DNA from: Nocardioides nitrophenolicus
GTDB lineage: Bacteria; Actinomycetota; Actinomycetes; Propionibacteriales; Nocardioidaceae
Direction of reading: 5' to 3'
Assembly (NCBI RefSeq): GCF_016907515.1
Contig: NZ_JAFBBY010000001.1
Coordinates: 930,001 to 994,000 of the forward strand
Length of the DNA: 64,000 nt
Below the pieces are notes generated by a model. That model ran no database searches, was not told the DNA's origin, and saw nothing but the letters and a program-made list of their open reading frames with translations. Positions 20,512-29,342 of this stretch are shown one piece after another (the first letter of the stretch is position 1; each line of letters begins with the position of its first letter). A program made the translations under genes and the position numbers.

Positions 20512-20612
20512 GCTGTAACACGCTGTTCGCTGGTGTGGGGGACGCGGGCGTGCTGTAACACGCAGTTCGCTGGCGTGGGGGACGCGGGCGTGCTGTAACA
20601 CGCAGTTCGCTG
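20512..20612. repeat. 40-bp tandem direct repeat, 2.5 copies
   Basis: Between mec and the desaturase gene, a unit beginning GCTGTAACACGC and ending GTTCGCTG (21 bp) recurs at 20512, 20552 and 20592. The first two copies are each followed by a 19-bp spacer (g.gtgggggacgcgggcgt), so the period is exactly 40 bp. Units 2 and 3 are identical over 21 bp and unit 1 has one change. The third unit is also the left arm of the 114-bp element at 20592-20705. The 20449-20741 interval holds no gene. Confidence 0.9.
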
Positions 20613-20705
20613 CTCCTACCCACCCGTGCCGCATGTACCAGACCCCCACGGACGGGGTTTCGCGACGTCTCGGGTCCGGTAGGCCAGCGGACTGCGTGTT
20701 ACAGC
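20592..20705 (-). repeat. 114-bp inverted-repeat element, copy 1
   Basis: A 114-bp segment bounded by 21-bp inverted arms (20592-20612 and 20685-20705, one mismatch). Read on the minus strand it has the same layout and same exact length as the copy at 28564-28677: a 21-bp arm, 2 bp, a 24-bp core (20659-20682) that is identical in both copies, 46 bp of weaker similarity, and the opposite 21-bp arm. No coding capacity. The structure resembles a small non-autonomous (MITE-like) element or a structured intergenic repeat; target-site duplications were not clear. Confidence 0.8.
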
Positions 20706-20741
20706 GGCCGGAGCGCCACCCACCACGACTCCCGAGCAGGC

Positions 20742-21692
20742 TCACCCAGCAGACGTGACCGACTTGGCCCGGATCCGCTCGGCGGTGGGCCAGCGCACGT
20801 CGCGCACCCACCCGAGCTTCTCCAGCACCCAGATCACCCGCGCCGAGGTGTCGAGCTGGAACCTCTTCACGCCGTGCCGCGCCGACGTCGGGTCGGCGTG
20901 GTGGAGGTTGTGCCACGACTCGCCGCCCGACGGGATCGCGAGCCACCAGACGTTGCCGGAGAAGTCGCGGGAGGCGAAGGGGCGCTCGCCGAGGGTGTGG
21001 CAGATCGAGTTGATCGACCAGGTGACGTGGTGGATCAGCCCGATGCGTACGACGGTCCCCCAGAAGAACGCGGTCAGCGCGCCCTGCCAGGACCAGGTGA
21101 GCAGCCCTCCGAGGACGGGCGGGAGGAGGATCGAGGTGAGCACCCACAGCCAGAACAGCCGGGAGATCCGGATCAGGTCGCGGTCCTTGGCGAGGTCGGG
21201 CGCGTACTTGTCGATCGGGGTCTGCTCGGGGTCGAACAGCCAGCCGACGTGCGCCCACACGAAGCCCTTGGTGAGCCCGCGCAGGCTGTTGCCGTAGCGC
21301 CATGGCGAGTGGGGGTCGCCGTCCTTGTCGGAGTACTTGTGGTGCTTGCGGTGGTCGGCGACCCAGCGGATCACCGGGCCCTCGATCGCCATCGAGCCGA
21401 GGACCGCAAGGGTGACCTTCACGGCCCGGTTGGGCTTGAACGACTTGTGGGTGAAGAGCCGGTGGAAGCCGACGGTGATGCCGTGCAGCGTCAGGGCGTA
21501 CATCACGAAGGTGATCGCGACGTCGCTCCAGCCGAGCCAGCCGCCCCACGCGACGGGGATGGCGGCCAGGAAGGCGACGAAGGGTACGGCGATGAACAGG
21601 CCGAGGGCGAACCGTTCCCAGAAGCCCTGGGTGTCGCCACCCATGGTGGCCCTGGGGGTCGGCGGCTGCGGACGCTCGTCGATCGCGGTCAC
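20742..21692 (-). CDS. acyl-CoA / fatty-acid desaturase (delta-9 type)
   Basis: A 316-residue integral-membrane diiron desaturase that introduces a double bond into saturated acyl chains. The three His boxes are present: HRLFTH (first), HRKHH (second) and HNLHH (third), with membrane pairs at about residues 32-75 and 175-220. GWSDVAITFVMYALTLHGITVGFHR is typical of the stearoyl-CoA desaturase branch. In Mycobacterium the comparable enzyme draws electrons from a separate oxidoreductase, which is not encoded here. It lies between the cysteine operon and a two-component regulator gene, all on one strand, and follows that regulator by only 10 bp. Confidence 0.92.
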   Translation of the reverse strand: MTAIDERPQPPTPRATMGGDTQGFWERFALGLFIAVPFVAFLAAIPVAWGGWLGWSDVAITFVMYALTLHGITVGFHRLFTHKSFKPNRAVKVTLAVLGSMAIEGPVIRWVADHRKHHKYSDKDGDPHSPWRYGNSLRGLTKGFVWAHVGWLFDPEQTPIDKYAPDLAKDRDLIRISRLFWLWVLTSILLPPVLGGLLTWSWQGALTAFFWGTVVRIGLIHHVTWSINSICHTLGERPFASRDFSGNVWWLAIPSGGESWHNLHHADPTSARHGVKRFQLDTSARVIWVLEKLGWVRDVRWPTAERIRAKSVTSAG

Positions 21693-21702
21693 GCGGACCA
21701 GC

Positions 21703-22407
21703 CTAAGCGGTGACCCGGTACCTGCGCTCGGGCCGTCCGGTGCCGCCGTACCGGAGCCGGACCTCGGCGGCGCCGGTGTCGACGAAGTGCTCGAGATAGC
21801 GGCGAGCGGTCACCCGCGAGAGCCCCACCGCGTCGGCGGTCTCCGAGGCCGAGATCTCGCCGGCCGCGCGGGCCGCCTCGAGCACCAGGTCCGCCGTCTC
21901 GGCGCTGAGCCCCTTCGGCAGCCCCTGTGGTACGACGGCCGCCCGCCCCGCCCCGAACGCACGGTCGATCGTGGCCTGGTCGACCTCCTCCTCGCGCTCA
22001 CCACCGTCGGGCAGGGTGGCGAGCGTGGTCGCGACCCGGCGCAGGCGGTCGGCGAGGTCGGCGTACTCGAAGGGCTTGACCAGGTACTGGAGCGCACCGC
22101 CGTGGAGCGCGGCGCGCACGGCGGCGGCGCCGCGCTCGGCGGTGACCATCACGACCGCGACGTCGCGGCCCTGCTCGCGGGACTGGACGCGCAGCCGCTC
22201 GAGGACCTCGAGGCCGGAGAGGTCGGGCAGGTGGACGTCGAGGAGGACCAGGTCGGGCAGCAGGGCGGCGGCGAGCTCGAGCGCCTCGGCGCCGGTGCGG
22301 GCGGTGCCGGCCACCTCGAAGCCGTCGGTCTGCTCGACGAAGCGGCCGTGGATGCGCGCGACCATGAAGTCGTCGTCGACGACGAGGACCCGCAGCGTCC
22401 GGCTCAC
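21703..22407 (-). CDS. response regulator, CitB/DcuR type
   Basis: A 234-residue response regulator with an N-terminal receiver domain (LRVLVVDDDFMVARIH, phospho-Asp in DLVLLDVHLPDLSGLEVL at about residue 58, Lys in YLVKPFEY). The C-terminal winged or helix-turn-helix domain ends in GEISASETADAVGLSRVTARRYLEHFVDTG, as in DcuR/CitB regulators of dicarboxylate and citrate genes. The GTG start overlaps the kinase stop (GTGA). It very likely controls the divergent tctCBA operon; a 15-bp palindrome in that promoter region (24138-24152) is a possible binding site. Confidence 0.92.
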   Translation of the reverse strand: MSRTLRVLVVDDDFMVARIHGRFVEQTDGFEVAGTARTGAEALELAAALLPDLVLLDVHLPDLSGLEVLERLRVQSREQGRDVAVVMVTAERGAAAVRAALHGGALQYLVKPFEYADLADRLRRVATTLATLPDGGEREEEVDQATIDRAFGAGRAAVVPQGLPKGLSAETADLVLEAARAAGEISASETADAVGLSRVTARRYLEHFVDTGAAEVRLRYGGTGRPERRYRVTA

Positions 22408-24074
22408 GGTCGCCCATCCTGGCCGACGGCGCCGCTGATGGGGAGAACCACGCGGAACTCGGCGCCGCTCCCGTCGGCGAGGCCGGCGTCGTCGACGACC
22501 ACCTCGCCGCCGCGCTGGGCGCAGATCAGGCGCACGAGCGGCAGCCCGATCCCGCGCCCGCCCAGCACCTCCTCCTTCGTGGAGAAGCCGCGCACGAAGA
22601 TCGCGTCGCGCAGTTCGTCGGGGATGCCGGGGCCGTGGTCGCGCACCCGGAGGTGGACGGTCCGGTCGTCGGCGTGGATCCACACCTCGACCAGCGGGTC
22701 GGGGCGGCCGGCGCAGGCGTCGACCGCGTTGTCGACCAGGTTGCCGAGGACCGTCGTGAGGTCGGCGCTCTCGTCGGGGTCGAGCGCGGGCAGGCGGGAG
22801 CCGGGGTCCAGCTCGAGCGCCACGCCCCGCTCCTCGGCGACGGCGTGCTTGGCCACGACCAGGGCCGCGACGGCGGGGTCGGCGAGGCGCTCGGCGACCC
22901 GCTCCCCCACCTCGGCCCGGTGCCGGGTGAGGGTGCCGACCAGGGCCGCCACCTCGTCGTACTCCCCGAGCTGGACCAGCCCGGAGATGGTGTGCAGCCG
23001 GTTGTCGAACTCGTGGGTCTGCGCGCGCAGGGTGTCGGTGATGGAGAGGTTGGAGCTGAGCTGGCTCTGCAGCGAGACCAGCTCGGTGCGGTCGCGCAGG
23101 GTGGTGACGGTGCCGATGCCACGGCCGCCGGACGACGCGTCGCCGCGGTTGAAGACCACGACCCGGGAGCCGACGAGGGCCAGCGCGTCGCGGACCTCGG
23201 CGCCCTCGCCGGTCAGCAGCGCCACGACATGGGGGTCGAGGCCCAGCTCGTCGACCCGCCGCCCCACCGGGTCCGGACCGCGCTCCAGCCCGAGCGTGGC
23301 CCGGGCGGCGTCGTTCATCGCCGTCACCCGGCCGTCGGTGCCGACGCCGACCACGCCCTCCCGGATGGCGTGCAGCAGCGCCTCGCGGTGGTCGGCGAGG
23401 TGGGCCAGCTCGGTCGTGCCGAGGCCGCGCGTCGACCGGCGGACGACGCGCGCCACGAGCCAGGTGCCGACCAGGCCGAGCAGCGCGCCCAGGCCCAGGA
23501 AGAGACCCAGCTCGGGCACCGCCTCGGCGAGCTGGTCGCCCAGTGACGGGTACGCCGCCTCCGCCACGATCGCGCCGACCGCGCCGTTGTCACCGGGCAG
23601 GTCCGCGATGACCGGCGCGTACGCCGCCACCCGGCGCTCGCCCCCGGCCTCCACGTCGACCGTCCCGCCCCGCCCGGCCGCCACGTCGATCCCGGCCCGC
23701 TTCCCCACCCGGCTGGCGTCGGTGGCGGCGAGGACGATGCCGTCGGGCCCCACCACGAGCACGTCGGTCGCGCCGGAGAGGCGCACCCCGCGCTCGGCGT
23801 ACGACGTGAGGTCGGCCGTCACCTGCCACAGCTCGGTCCCGTCCCGCACCCCCTCGAGCGCGGTCCGGACGAAGTCCTGCACGGCGACGTACTCCGCCAC
23901 CGACCGCATCTGCGCGCCCCGCTCGTCGGCGAAGTCGGCGTTGGACTGGCGGATGCTGAGCACCCCGACGGCCACCAGCAGCACGACGATGACCAGGAGC
24001 TGGAGGAGCAGCACCTTCGCGGCGAGGGTCAGCTCCCCGCGACGCCACCGCAGCGGGTTCACCGGCGTGACCAC
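22404..24074 (-). CDS. sensor histidine kinase, CitA/DcuS type
   Basis: A 556-residue membrane kinase. After a first membrane helix (about residues 17-42) comes an extracytoplasmic PAS-like sensor domain (QSNADFADERGAQMRSVAEYVA ... GDQLAEAVPELG) and a second helix (about 180-205). A cytoplasmic PAS (LLHAIREGVVGVGTDGRVTAMNDAA) leads to the SPOB-type His region THEFDNRLHTISGLVQL and an HATPase domain (NLVDNAVDAC, DHGPGIP, GRGIGLPLVR). The GTG at 24074 lies 11 nt after AAAGGAGG; a closer GTG at 24083 is only 2 nt away and is less likely. It pairs with the overlapping CitB-type regulator; the ligand is probably a di- or tricarboxylate. Confidence 0.9.
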   Translation of the reverse strand: MVTPVNPLRWRRGELTLAAKVLLLQLLVIVVLLVAVGVLSIRQSNADFADERGAQMRSVAEYVAVQDFVRTALEGVRDGTELWQVTADLTSYAERGVRLSGATDVLVVGPDGIVLAATDASRVGKRAGIDVAAGRGGTVDVEAGGERRVAAYAPVIADLPGDNGAVGAIVAEAAYPSLGDQLAEAVPELGLFLGLGALLGLVGTWLVARVVRRSTRGLGTTELAHLADHREALLHAIREGVVGVGTDGRVTAMNDAARATLGLERGPDPVGRRVDELGLDPHVVALLTGEGAEVRDALALVGSRVVVFNRGDASSGGRGIGTVTTLRDRTELVSLQSQLSSNLSITDTLRAQTHEFDNRLHTISGLVQLGEYDEVAALVGTLTRHRAEVGERVAERLADPAVAALVVAKHAVAEERGVALELDPGSRLPALDPDESADLTTVLGNLVDNAVDACAGRPDPLVEVWIHADDRTVHLRVRDHGPGIPDELRDAIFVRGFSTKEEVLGGRGIGLPLVRLICAQRGGEVVVDDAGLADGSGAEFRVVLPISGAVGQDGRP

Positions 24075-24137
24075 AACGACCACAACCTCCTTTGCGTCCG
24101 CAAGCGTGACGGCCGCCACAGGCCACGGACATGCTGA

Positions 24138-24152
24138 CACGGATCGTCCGTG
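24138..24152. promoter_or_regulatory. 15-bp palindrome in the tctC/histidine-kinase divergent region
   Basis: CACGGA-TCG-TCCGTG is a perfect palindrome placed 33 bp upstream of the tctC ATG and 64 bp upstream of the histidine-kinase start. A CitB/DcuR-type response regulator encoded in the next operon is the natural candidate binder. The role is inferred from position and symmetry only. Confidence 0.45.
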
Positions 24153-24184
24153 ACGACGGTCACCACCCAACCCGGAGGTACCCC

Positions 24185-25171
24185 ATGCATCGCCCAGGAC
24201 GTGCCCTGACGGCACTCCTCGTCGCGCTGGCGCTCGCGGTCGTCGCGAGCGGCTGCGGCGTCACCCGCGGCTCGGACGACCCGAGCAACCGGCGGCTGCG
24301 GATGATGATCCCCAACAGCGTCGGCGGCGGCTACGACCTCACCGGCCGCGCCGCGGCGCGCGCCATGGAGGACAACGACCTCACCGGCCGCTTCGAGATC
24401 ACCAACGTGCAGGGCGCCAGCGGCACCGTCGCGATGCAGCGGCTGGTCAACGAGAAGGGCGCCGACGACCTCATGATGATCATGGGACTCGGCGTGGTCG
24501 GCGCGGTCTACACCAACAAGTCCAGCGCCACCCCGCTGAAGATGACGCCGATCGCGCGCCTGGTCGAGGAGCAGGAGGGCATCCTGGTGCCCGCCGACTC
24601 GCCGTTCGAGACGGTCGACGACCTGGTCGCCGCCTGGAAGAAGGACCCGGGCGGCCTCACCGTGGGCGGCGGCTCCAGCAACGGCGGGCCCGACCACCTG
24701 TTCCCGATGCAGCTGGCCGCGGCGATCGGGGTCGACCCGAAGCAGGTCAACTACATCCCCTACGACGGCGGCGGCCCCCTCACGACCGCGCTCCTCGGCG
24801 CCAAGATCGACGTCGGCATGTCCGGCCTGGGCGAGTTCGAGGGCCAGATCGCCGACGGCAAGCTGCGCGTGCTCGCCGTCTCCGGCGCCGAGCGCCTCGA
24901 CGGGATCGACGCGCCGACCCTCACCGAGGTGGGCGTCGACCTGGTCTTCACCAACTGGCGCGGGGTGCTCGCGCCGCCCGGCATCTCCGCGGAGCAGCGG
25001 GCCTACCTGACCGAGCTGCTGACCGAGATGCACGACACCGCCGAGTGGAAGGACGCGCTCGAGGCCAACGGCTGGACCGACAACTTCGCCACCGGCAAGG
25101 AGTTCGAGGACTTCCTCGCCGAGCAGGACGACCGCGTCGCCGACACCCTGAAGGAGCTGGGACTCGCATGA
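24185..25171 (+). CDS. tctC: tripartite tricarboxylate transporter substrate-binding protein TctC (Bug family)
   Basis: A 328-residue lipoprotein that captures substrate outside the membrane. The signal sequence ends in a lipobox (VVASGCG, Cys near residue 23). The mature protein shows Bug-family features: [19 protein letters not shown] near the start, [21 protein letters not shown] and the late APPGIS-type segment. The ATG has GGAGG 7 nt upstream. It is the first gene of tctC-tctB-tctA-uspA, each overlapping the next by 1-4 bp, divergent from a CitA/CitB-type two-component system. The substrate is probably citrate or another carboxylate. Confidence 0.93.
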   Translation: MHRPGRALTALLVALALAVVASGCGVTRGSDDPSNRRLRMMIPNSVGGGYDLTGRAAARAMEDNDLTGRFEITNVQGASGTVAMQRLVNEKGADDLMMIMGLGVVGAVYTNKSSATPLKMTPIARLVEEQEGILVPADSPFETVDDLVAAWKKDPGGLTVGGGSSNGGPDHLFPMQLAAAIGVDPKQVNYIPYDGGGPLTTALLGAKIDVGMSGLGEFEGQIADGKLRVLAVSGAERLDGIDAPTLTEVGVDLVFTNWRGVLAPPGISAEQRAYLTELLTEMHDTAEWKDALEANGWTDNFATGKEFEDFLAEQDDRVADTLKELGLA

Positions 25172-25677
25172 GCGCGACCACCAACCAACCCACCCGCCTG
25201 GTCGACAAGGCACAGTACGGCCTGGCCGCCTTCCTCGTCCTTGCCGGCGGCTACGTCCTCCTCGACGCCGCCGGCCTCGAGAACGGCTTCGCCGACCAGC
25301 CGGTCCAGCCCCACACGCTGCCGTACGTCGTCGGCGCGGGCCTGGTGCTCCTCGGCATCCTGCTCGCCGTCGCCACCGCGCGCGGGGACCGGCCCGAGGC
25401 GGAGGAGGGCGAGGACGTCGACCTGACCCAGGGCACCGACGTCCGCACGGTCGGGCTGCTCGCCCTCGTCCTCGTCGCCAACATCGCCCTGATCGACCTG
25501 CTCGGCTGGGCGATCACCGGGGCGCTGCTGTTCGCCGGCTCGGCCGTCGTCCTCGGCAGCCGCAGCTGGGTGCGCGACCTGGCCGTCGGCGTCGCCCTGT
25601 CGGTCGGCAGCTGGTACGGCTTCTACGTCGGCCTCGGGATCCCGATCCCCGCCGGCATCCTGGACGGAGTGCTCTGA
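25168..25677 (+). CDS. tctB: tripartite tricarboxylate transporter small membrane subunit TctB
   Basis: A 169-residue membrane protein with four predicted helices (about residues 16-35, 50-67, 95-120 and 135-160), the usual layout of TctB. The acidic loop ([16 protein letters not shown]) lies between helices 2 and 3. The ATG overlaps the tctC stop (ATGA) and the stop overlaps the tctA start (TGATG). It works as the small subunit partnering TctA; a separate function is not known. Confidence 0.9.
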   Translation: MSATTNQPTRLVDKAQYGLAAFLVLAGGYVLLDAAGLENGFADQPVQPHTLPYVVGAGLVLLGILLAVATARGDRPEAEEGEDVDLTQGTDVRTVGLLALVLVANIALIDLLGWAITGALLFAGSAVVLGSRSWVRDLAVGVALSVGSWYGFYVGLGIPIPAGILDGVL

Positions 25678-27188
25678 TGGACCTGCTGCTCGACGGCTTC
25701 CAGACCGCCCTCACCCCGGAGAACCTGCTCTTCGCCGCCCTCGGCGTGCTGCTCGGCACCGCCGTCGGCGTACTGCCCGGCATCGGCCCCGCGATGACCC
25801 TGGCCCTGCTGTTGCCGGTGACCTACAGCGTCGGCGCGGACAGCGCGATCATCATGTTCGCCGGCATCTACTACGGCGGCATGTACGGCGGCTCGACCAC
25901 CTCGATCCTGCTCAACACCCCCGGCGAGTCCTCGTCGGTGATCACCGCCATCGAGGGCAACAAGATGGCCAAGGCGGGACGAGCGGCCCAGGCCCTCGCC
26001 ACCGCCGCGATCGGCTCGTTCGTGGCGGGCAGCATCGCGACCGTGCTGCTGTGGGTCGTCACCCCGCAGGTCGCCGACATCGTCGTCACGCTCGGCTCGC
26101 CGTCGTACTTCGCGCTGATGGTGCTGGCGCTGTTCGCCGTCACCGCGGTGCTCGGCTCGTCCAAGCTGCGCGGCTTCATCGCGCTCTTCCTCGGCCTGGC
26201 GATCGGCCTGGTCGGCACCAGCACCGGCCAGGCCCGGCTGACCTTCGGCGAGCCGCTGCTCGCCGACGGCATCGACATCGTCGTGGTCGCGGTCGCGCTG
26301 TTCGCGGTCGGCGAGGCACTGTGGGTCGCCGCGCACCTGCGCCGCAAGCCGCTGGAGATCATCCCCGTCGGCCAGCCCTGGATGAGCCGCGAGGACTGGG
26401 GCCGCTCCTGGAAGCCCTGGCTGCGCGGCACGGCGTTCGGCTTCCCGTTCGGGGCGCTGCCGGCCGGTGGTGCGGAGCTGCCGACCTTCTTGTCGTACGC
26501 GACCGAGAAGCGGCTCTCCAAGCACCCCGAGGAGTTCGGCAAGGGCGCCATCGAGGGCGTCGCCGGCCCGGAGGCCGCCAACAACGCCTCGGCCGCCGGC
26601 ACCCTGGTGCCGCTGCTCGCGCTGGGCCTGCCGACCACGGCGACCGCCGCGATCATGCTGGTCGCGCTGCAGGGCTACGGCTTCCAGACCGGCCCGACCC
26701 TGATGGACGACCACCCCGACCTGGTGTGGGGGCTGCTCGCCAGCCTGTTCGTGGCCAATGCACTGCTGCTCGTGCTGAACCTGCCGATGGCGCCGCTGTG
26801 GGCCAAGCTGCTGCGGATCCCCCGCCCCTACCTGTACGCCGGCATCCTGTTCTTCGCCTCGCTCGGCGCCTACAGCGTCAACTTCCAGGCCTTCGACCTG
26901 GCGCTGCTGCTGGTGATCGGCGCACTCGGCTTCTTCATGCGCCGCTTCGGCGTCCCGGTGCTGCCGCTGATCATCGGCGTGATCCTCGGTCCCAAGCTCG
27001 AGGAGCAGCTCACCACCGCGCTGAAGATCTCCCAGGGCGACGTCAGCACGCTGTGGAGCGAGCCGGTCGCCGTCGTGGTCTACGTCGTGATCGCGCTGCT
27101 GCTCGTCGCGATGGCGTTCGCCGGCCTGCGCCGCCGGCCCGCCGAGCCCACCCACCCGCAGGACGAGAAGGAGCTGATCGAGCGATGA
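25677..27188 (+). CDS. tctA: tripartite tricarboxylate transporter permease TctA
   Basis: A 503-residue permease with about 11-12 membrane segments. Family motifs are plain: [20 protein letters not shown] near residues 28-50, [20 protein letters not shown], and the second repeat with [17 protein letters not shown] and [32 protein letters not shown]. The C-terminus ends in a basic cytoplasmic tail. Its start shares bases with the tctB stop and its stop overlaps the uspA start by 4 bp. Carboxylate uptake is secondary (ion-gradient driven) in characterised systems. Confidence 0.95.
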   Translation: MDLLLDGFQTALTPENLLFAALGVLLGTAVGVLPGIGPAMTLALLLPVTYSVGADSAIIMFAGIYYGGMYGGSTTSILLNTPGESSSVITAIEGNKMAKAGRAAQALATAAIGSFVAGSIATVLLWVVTPQVADIVVTLGSPSYFALMVLALFAVTAVLGSSKLRGFIALFLGLAIGLVGTSTGQARLTFGEPLLADGIDIVVVAVALFAVGEALWVAAHLRRKPLEIIPVGQPWMSREDWGRSWKPWLRGTAFGFPFGALPAGGAELPTFLSYATEKRLSKHPEEFGKGAIEGVAGPEAANNASAAGTLVPLLALGLPTTATAAIMLVALQGYGFQTGPTLMDDHPDLVWGLLASLFVANALLLVLNLPMAPLWAKLLRIPRPYLYAGILFFASLGAYSVNFQAFDLALLLVIGALGFFMRRFGVPVLPLIIGVILGPKLEEQLTTALKISQGDVSTLWSEPVAVVVYVVIALLLVAMAFAGLRRRPAEPTHPQDEKELIER

Positions 27189-27589
27189 ACCAGCCCGCGA
27201 GCATCGTGGTCGCCTACAGCGCGGACCGGTACGGCGAGGCCGCCCTCGAGCACGCCGCCGACCTGGCCCGCAAGGACCGCGCCCGGCTGGTCGTCGTCAA
27301 CGCGACGCTCGGCAGCAGCCTGGTCGACGCCCGGTTCGCGCACGACGCGGACATCACCGCGCTGCGCGACCGGCTGGCCGCCGAGGGACTCGACGTCGTC
27401 GTACGTCACGACGTGGTCGAGGACGTCGCCGACGCCGTGGTCGCCACGGCCGACGAGGAGCAGGCGGCGTTGATCGTGGTCGGCATCCGGCACCGCACGC
27501 CGGTCGGCAAGCTGCTGCTGGGCAGCGTGGCCCAGCGGATCATCCTCGAGGCGCACTGCCCGGTGCTGGCGGTCAAGCCGGCGGGCTGA
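27185..27589 (+). CDS. universal stress protein (UspA family)
   Basis: A 134-residue single-domain UspA protein: [23 protein letters not shown] at the N-terminus and the ATP-binding signature [31 protein letters not shown] at the C-terminus (Gly-x2-Gly-x9-Gly-Ser pattern), which suggests the ATP-binding class. It is the last gene of the tctCBA operon (4-bp overlap). UspA proteins often accompany transporters and may modulate their activity; here that is inference. The gene ends 2 bp from the convergent DUF2017 gene. Confidence 0.9.
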   Translation: MNQPASIVVAYSADRYGEAALEHAADLARKDRARLVVVNATLGSSLVDARFAHDADITALRDRLAAEGLDVVVRHDVVEDVADAVVATADEEQAALIVVGIRHRTPVGKLLLGSVAQRIILEAHCPVLAVKPAG

Positions 27590-27591
27590 GC

Positions 27592-28176
27592 TCAGCGCAC
27601 CGCGGCGACCAGCGTCTCCTGCAGGAAGCCCAGCCACTCGTAGATGTGGTGCGCCTGGGCACGCGGGTCGTCGTCGGGCAGCGAGTACCAGTAGTCCTCG
27701 TCGCCCTCCTCGACCTCGAGACGGGTGCCGAGGGCCAGCCGCAGGTCGGTGAACGAGCGCATCCAGACCAGCGCGGTCTCCGGATCGAGCTCGACGTCGA
27801 TGGTGATCTCCTCGTCGGTGGGCTCGGCCGGCAGCCCGGCCTCCTCCAGTACGTCGATCACGCTCGCCGCGGCCCGGGCCTTCCCGTCGCGCAGGGTGCC
27901 CTCGGTGTAGCGCCGGAACTCGCCCGCCGCCTCCTCGTCACCCTGGTAGGCGTTGGGGAAGAGCCGGCGCAGCACCGGGTCCTCGGGCTCGGTGGTCGGA
28001 CCGGAGAAGTCGAGCAGCGCCTCGAGCGGGTCGCGCTCGGTCGCGGCGACGGCCGACTCGTTGTGGAGCAGCTCGATCAGCTGGGCGGCCAGCGAGCGCA
28101 GCAGGTCGGCCTCGAACGCCGAGAAGGTCGCGATGGCGCGCTTGCTCCGGCGGTGCCGCACGAATCCAGAGGTCAC
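27592..28176 (-). CDS. DUF2017 family protein
   Basis: A 194-residue protein of the DUF2017 family, found almost only in Actinobacteria and nearly always next to clpS. Conserved parts visible are FSAFEADLLRSLAAQLIELL, PVLRRLFPNAYQGDEEAAGEFRR, WMRSFTDLRLALGTRL and the C-terminal YEWLGFLQETLV. It is mostly helical and acidic and lacks membrane segments. The GTG shares one base with the clpS stop (TAGTG), so translation is coupled. The link to ClpS suggests a role in regulated proteolysis, not demonstrated. Confidence 0.88.
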   Translation of the reverse strand: MTSGFVRHRRSKRAIATFSAFEADLLRSLAAQLIELLHNESAVAATERDPLEALLDFSGPTTEPEDPVLRRLFPNAYQGDEEAAGEFRRYTEGTLRDGKARAAASVIDVLEEAGLPAEPTDEEITIDVELDPETALVWMRSFTDLRLALGTRLEVEEGDEDYWYSLPDDDPRAQAHHIYEWLGFLQETLVAAVR

Positions 28177-28484
28177 TACTCGGCCTTCGACAGGGTCGCC
28201 CACAGGCCGTACTCGTGCATCGCCTGCACGTCGCGCTCCATCTCCTCGCGACTGCCACTGCTGACCACGGACCTGCCGTCCTCGTGGACCTCCATCATCA
28301 GCTTCTCGGCCTTCTTCTTGCCGTAGCCGAAGTGCTTCTGGAAGACGAAGGTGACATAGGACATCAGGTTCACGGGGTCGTTCCACACCACCGTCACCCA
28401 GGGGGTGTCGGCGAGGGTGATGTCATCCGGGGCGAGGTCCTGCTGGACTCCCGGATCGACCTTCTCCGGACTCGCGGTCGTCAC
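28176..28484 (-). CDS. clpS: ATP-dependent Clp protease adaptor ClpS
   Basis: A 102-residue adaptor that delivers N-degron substrates to ClpCP/ClpAP. The N-terminal tail (about 25 residues) is followed by the core: [21 protein letters not shown] with the Asn-Asp of the substrate pocket, [23 protein letters not shown] and the His of MMEVHEDG. The GTG start is taken at 28484. It is coupled to the DUF2017 gene. In M. tuberculosis the comparable locus is followed within a few genes by mec-cysO-cysM; here the tct and desaturase modules intervene. Confidence 0.95.
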   Translation of the reverse strand: MTTASPEKVDPGVQQDLAPDDITLADTPWVTVVWNDPVNLMSYVTFVFQKHFGYGKKKAEKLMMEVHEDGRSVVSSGSREEMERDVQAMHEYGLWATLSKAE

Positions 28485-28563
28485 GGCCCCATGGTGTCAC
28501 AGGGGCCTGGCTGGCTCGCACGGGCCGGCGCTGGGGTGGGGGGCGGAGCGGGGCGGCCCGGCC

Positions 28564-28677
28564 GCTGTAACACGCAGTTCGCTGCTCTACCGGACCCGAG
28601 ACGTCGCGAAGCCGGGTCCGTACGGGTCCCGAACAGCAGACAGGAGTCGGACAGACCGGCGAACTACGTGTTACAGC
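28564..28677 (+). repeat. 114-bp inverted-repeat element, copy 2
   Basis: A 114-bp intergenic element upstream of clpS, in the opposite orientation to the copy at 20592-20705 and of identical length. The left arm 28564-28584 is identical to the tandem units there, and the right arm 28657-28677 is its inverse with two mismatches. The 24-bp core 28587-28610 (CTACCGGACCCGAGACGTCG then CGAA) is identical between copies. The 10-bp sequence TTACAGCGGC is duplicated in tandem at the right edge (28671-28690), extending past the arm. The rest of 28485-28759 holds no gene. Confidence 0.8.
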
Positions 28678-28759
28678 GGCTTACAGCGGCTCCGAGATGA
28701 CACCCGCCGCTCCCACGACAGCCGCGCCCCACGCTGAGGCCTGGCGCGGCGTCCGCCCC

Positions 28760-29311
28760 TCAGGAGCACCACTTGTCGGCGATCGTGGTGACCACGTTGT
28801 AGTTGCGGTTGGTGGCCACCACCTGCAGCACCTTCTCGCACTTGAACGGGTCCACCCCACCGGCCTGGTAGCCGGGCCCGAGCAGGAGGTGGACCGCCCG
28901 GCGGCGTACGACGGCCGCGTTGACCTGGTCGCCGCGGGCCTCGAGCTCGGCGGCCCGCGCGGGGTCGGGCTCCTCCTTGAGCAGGTAGACGTAGTGGCGC
29001 TCCAGGTCGGGACGGGAGGCGGTGAGCTCGCGCGCGTCGTCGGCGATCGCACGCAGCTCGGCGGGGGTGTAGACGATGGTCGGCACCTCGAAGCCGGCCT
29101 GCTCCCGATAGGCCCGCTCGAGTGTCGCCTCGACCTTGGCCCGTGAGCGCAGCGGCATGGTGAGCCGGACGTTGCCGGTGTTGATGTGGGTGAGCACGTC
29201 GGCGCCGCCGGCCGCCTCGGTCGCGGTGACGATGTCGACCTTGGCGAACTTGCGGTTCGGCCCGAGGTTGATGGCGCGCAGGAAGGCGACGTAGGTCGGC
29301 ATGGCGCTCAT
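28760..29311 (-). CDS. DUF1697 domain-containing protein
   Basis: A 183-residue cytoplasmic protein of the DUF1697 family. It has the typical start PTYVAFLRAINLGPNRK (usually xYVALLRGINVG), the middle INTGNVRL (normally TGNVVF), and the ending ATNRNYNVVTTIADK that resembles the family's RNWNTV. The function of the family is unknown. The ATG at 29311 was chosen; a second ATG three codons later would start directly at the family motif and is equally possible. It is divergent from a MarR regulator gene across 57 bp that holds a palindromic operator, so MarR may control it too. Confidence 0.85.
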   Translation of the reverse strand: MSAMPTYVAFLRAINLGPNRKFAKVDIVTATEAAGGADVLTHINTGNVRLTMPLRSRAKVEATLERAYREQAGFEVPTIVYTPAELRAIADDARELTASRPDLERHYVYLLKEEPDPARAAELEARGDQVNAAVVRRRAVHLLLGPGYQAGGVDPFKCEKVLQVVATNRNYNVVTTIADKWCS

Positions 29312-29342
29312 TGTGGCGTGCGCCACCGACCCTCGACTTTTC

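Noticed and set aside
20512..20612. CRISPR-like regularly spaced direct repeats
   Set aside because: Repeat units are 21 bp and the 19-bp spacers are near-identical to each other, only about 2.5 copies exist, and no cas genes are near.
20592..28677. A composite transposon or genomic island bounded by the 114-bp elements
   Set aside because: No transposase or integrase is encoded, base composition looks like the neighbours, and the segment contains core genes clpS and DUF2017; only the repeat pair itself is kept as a finding.
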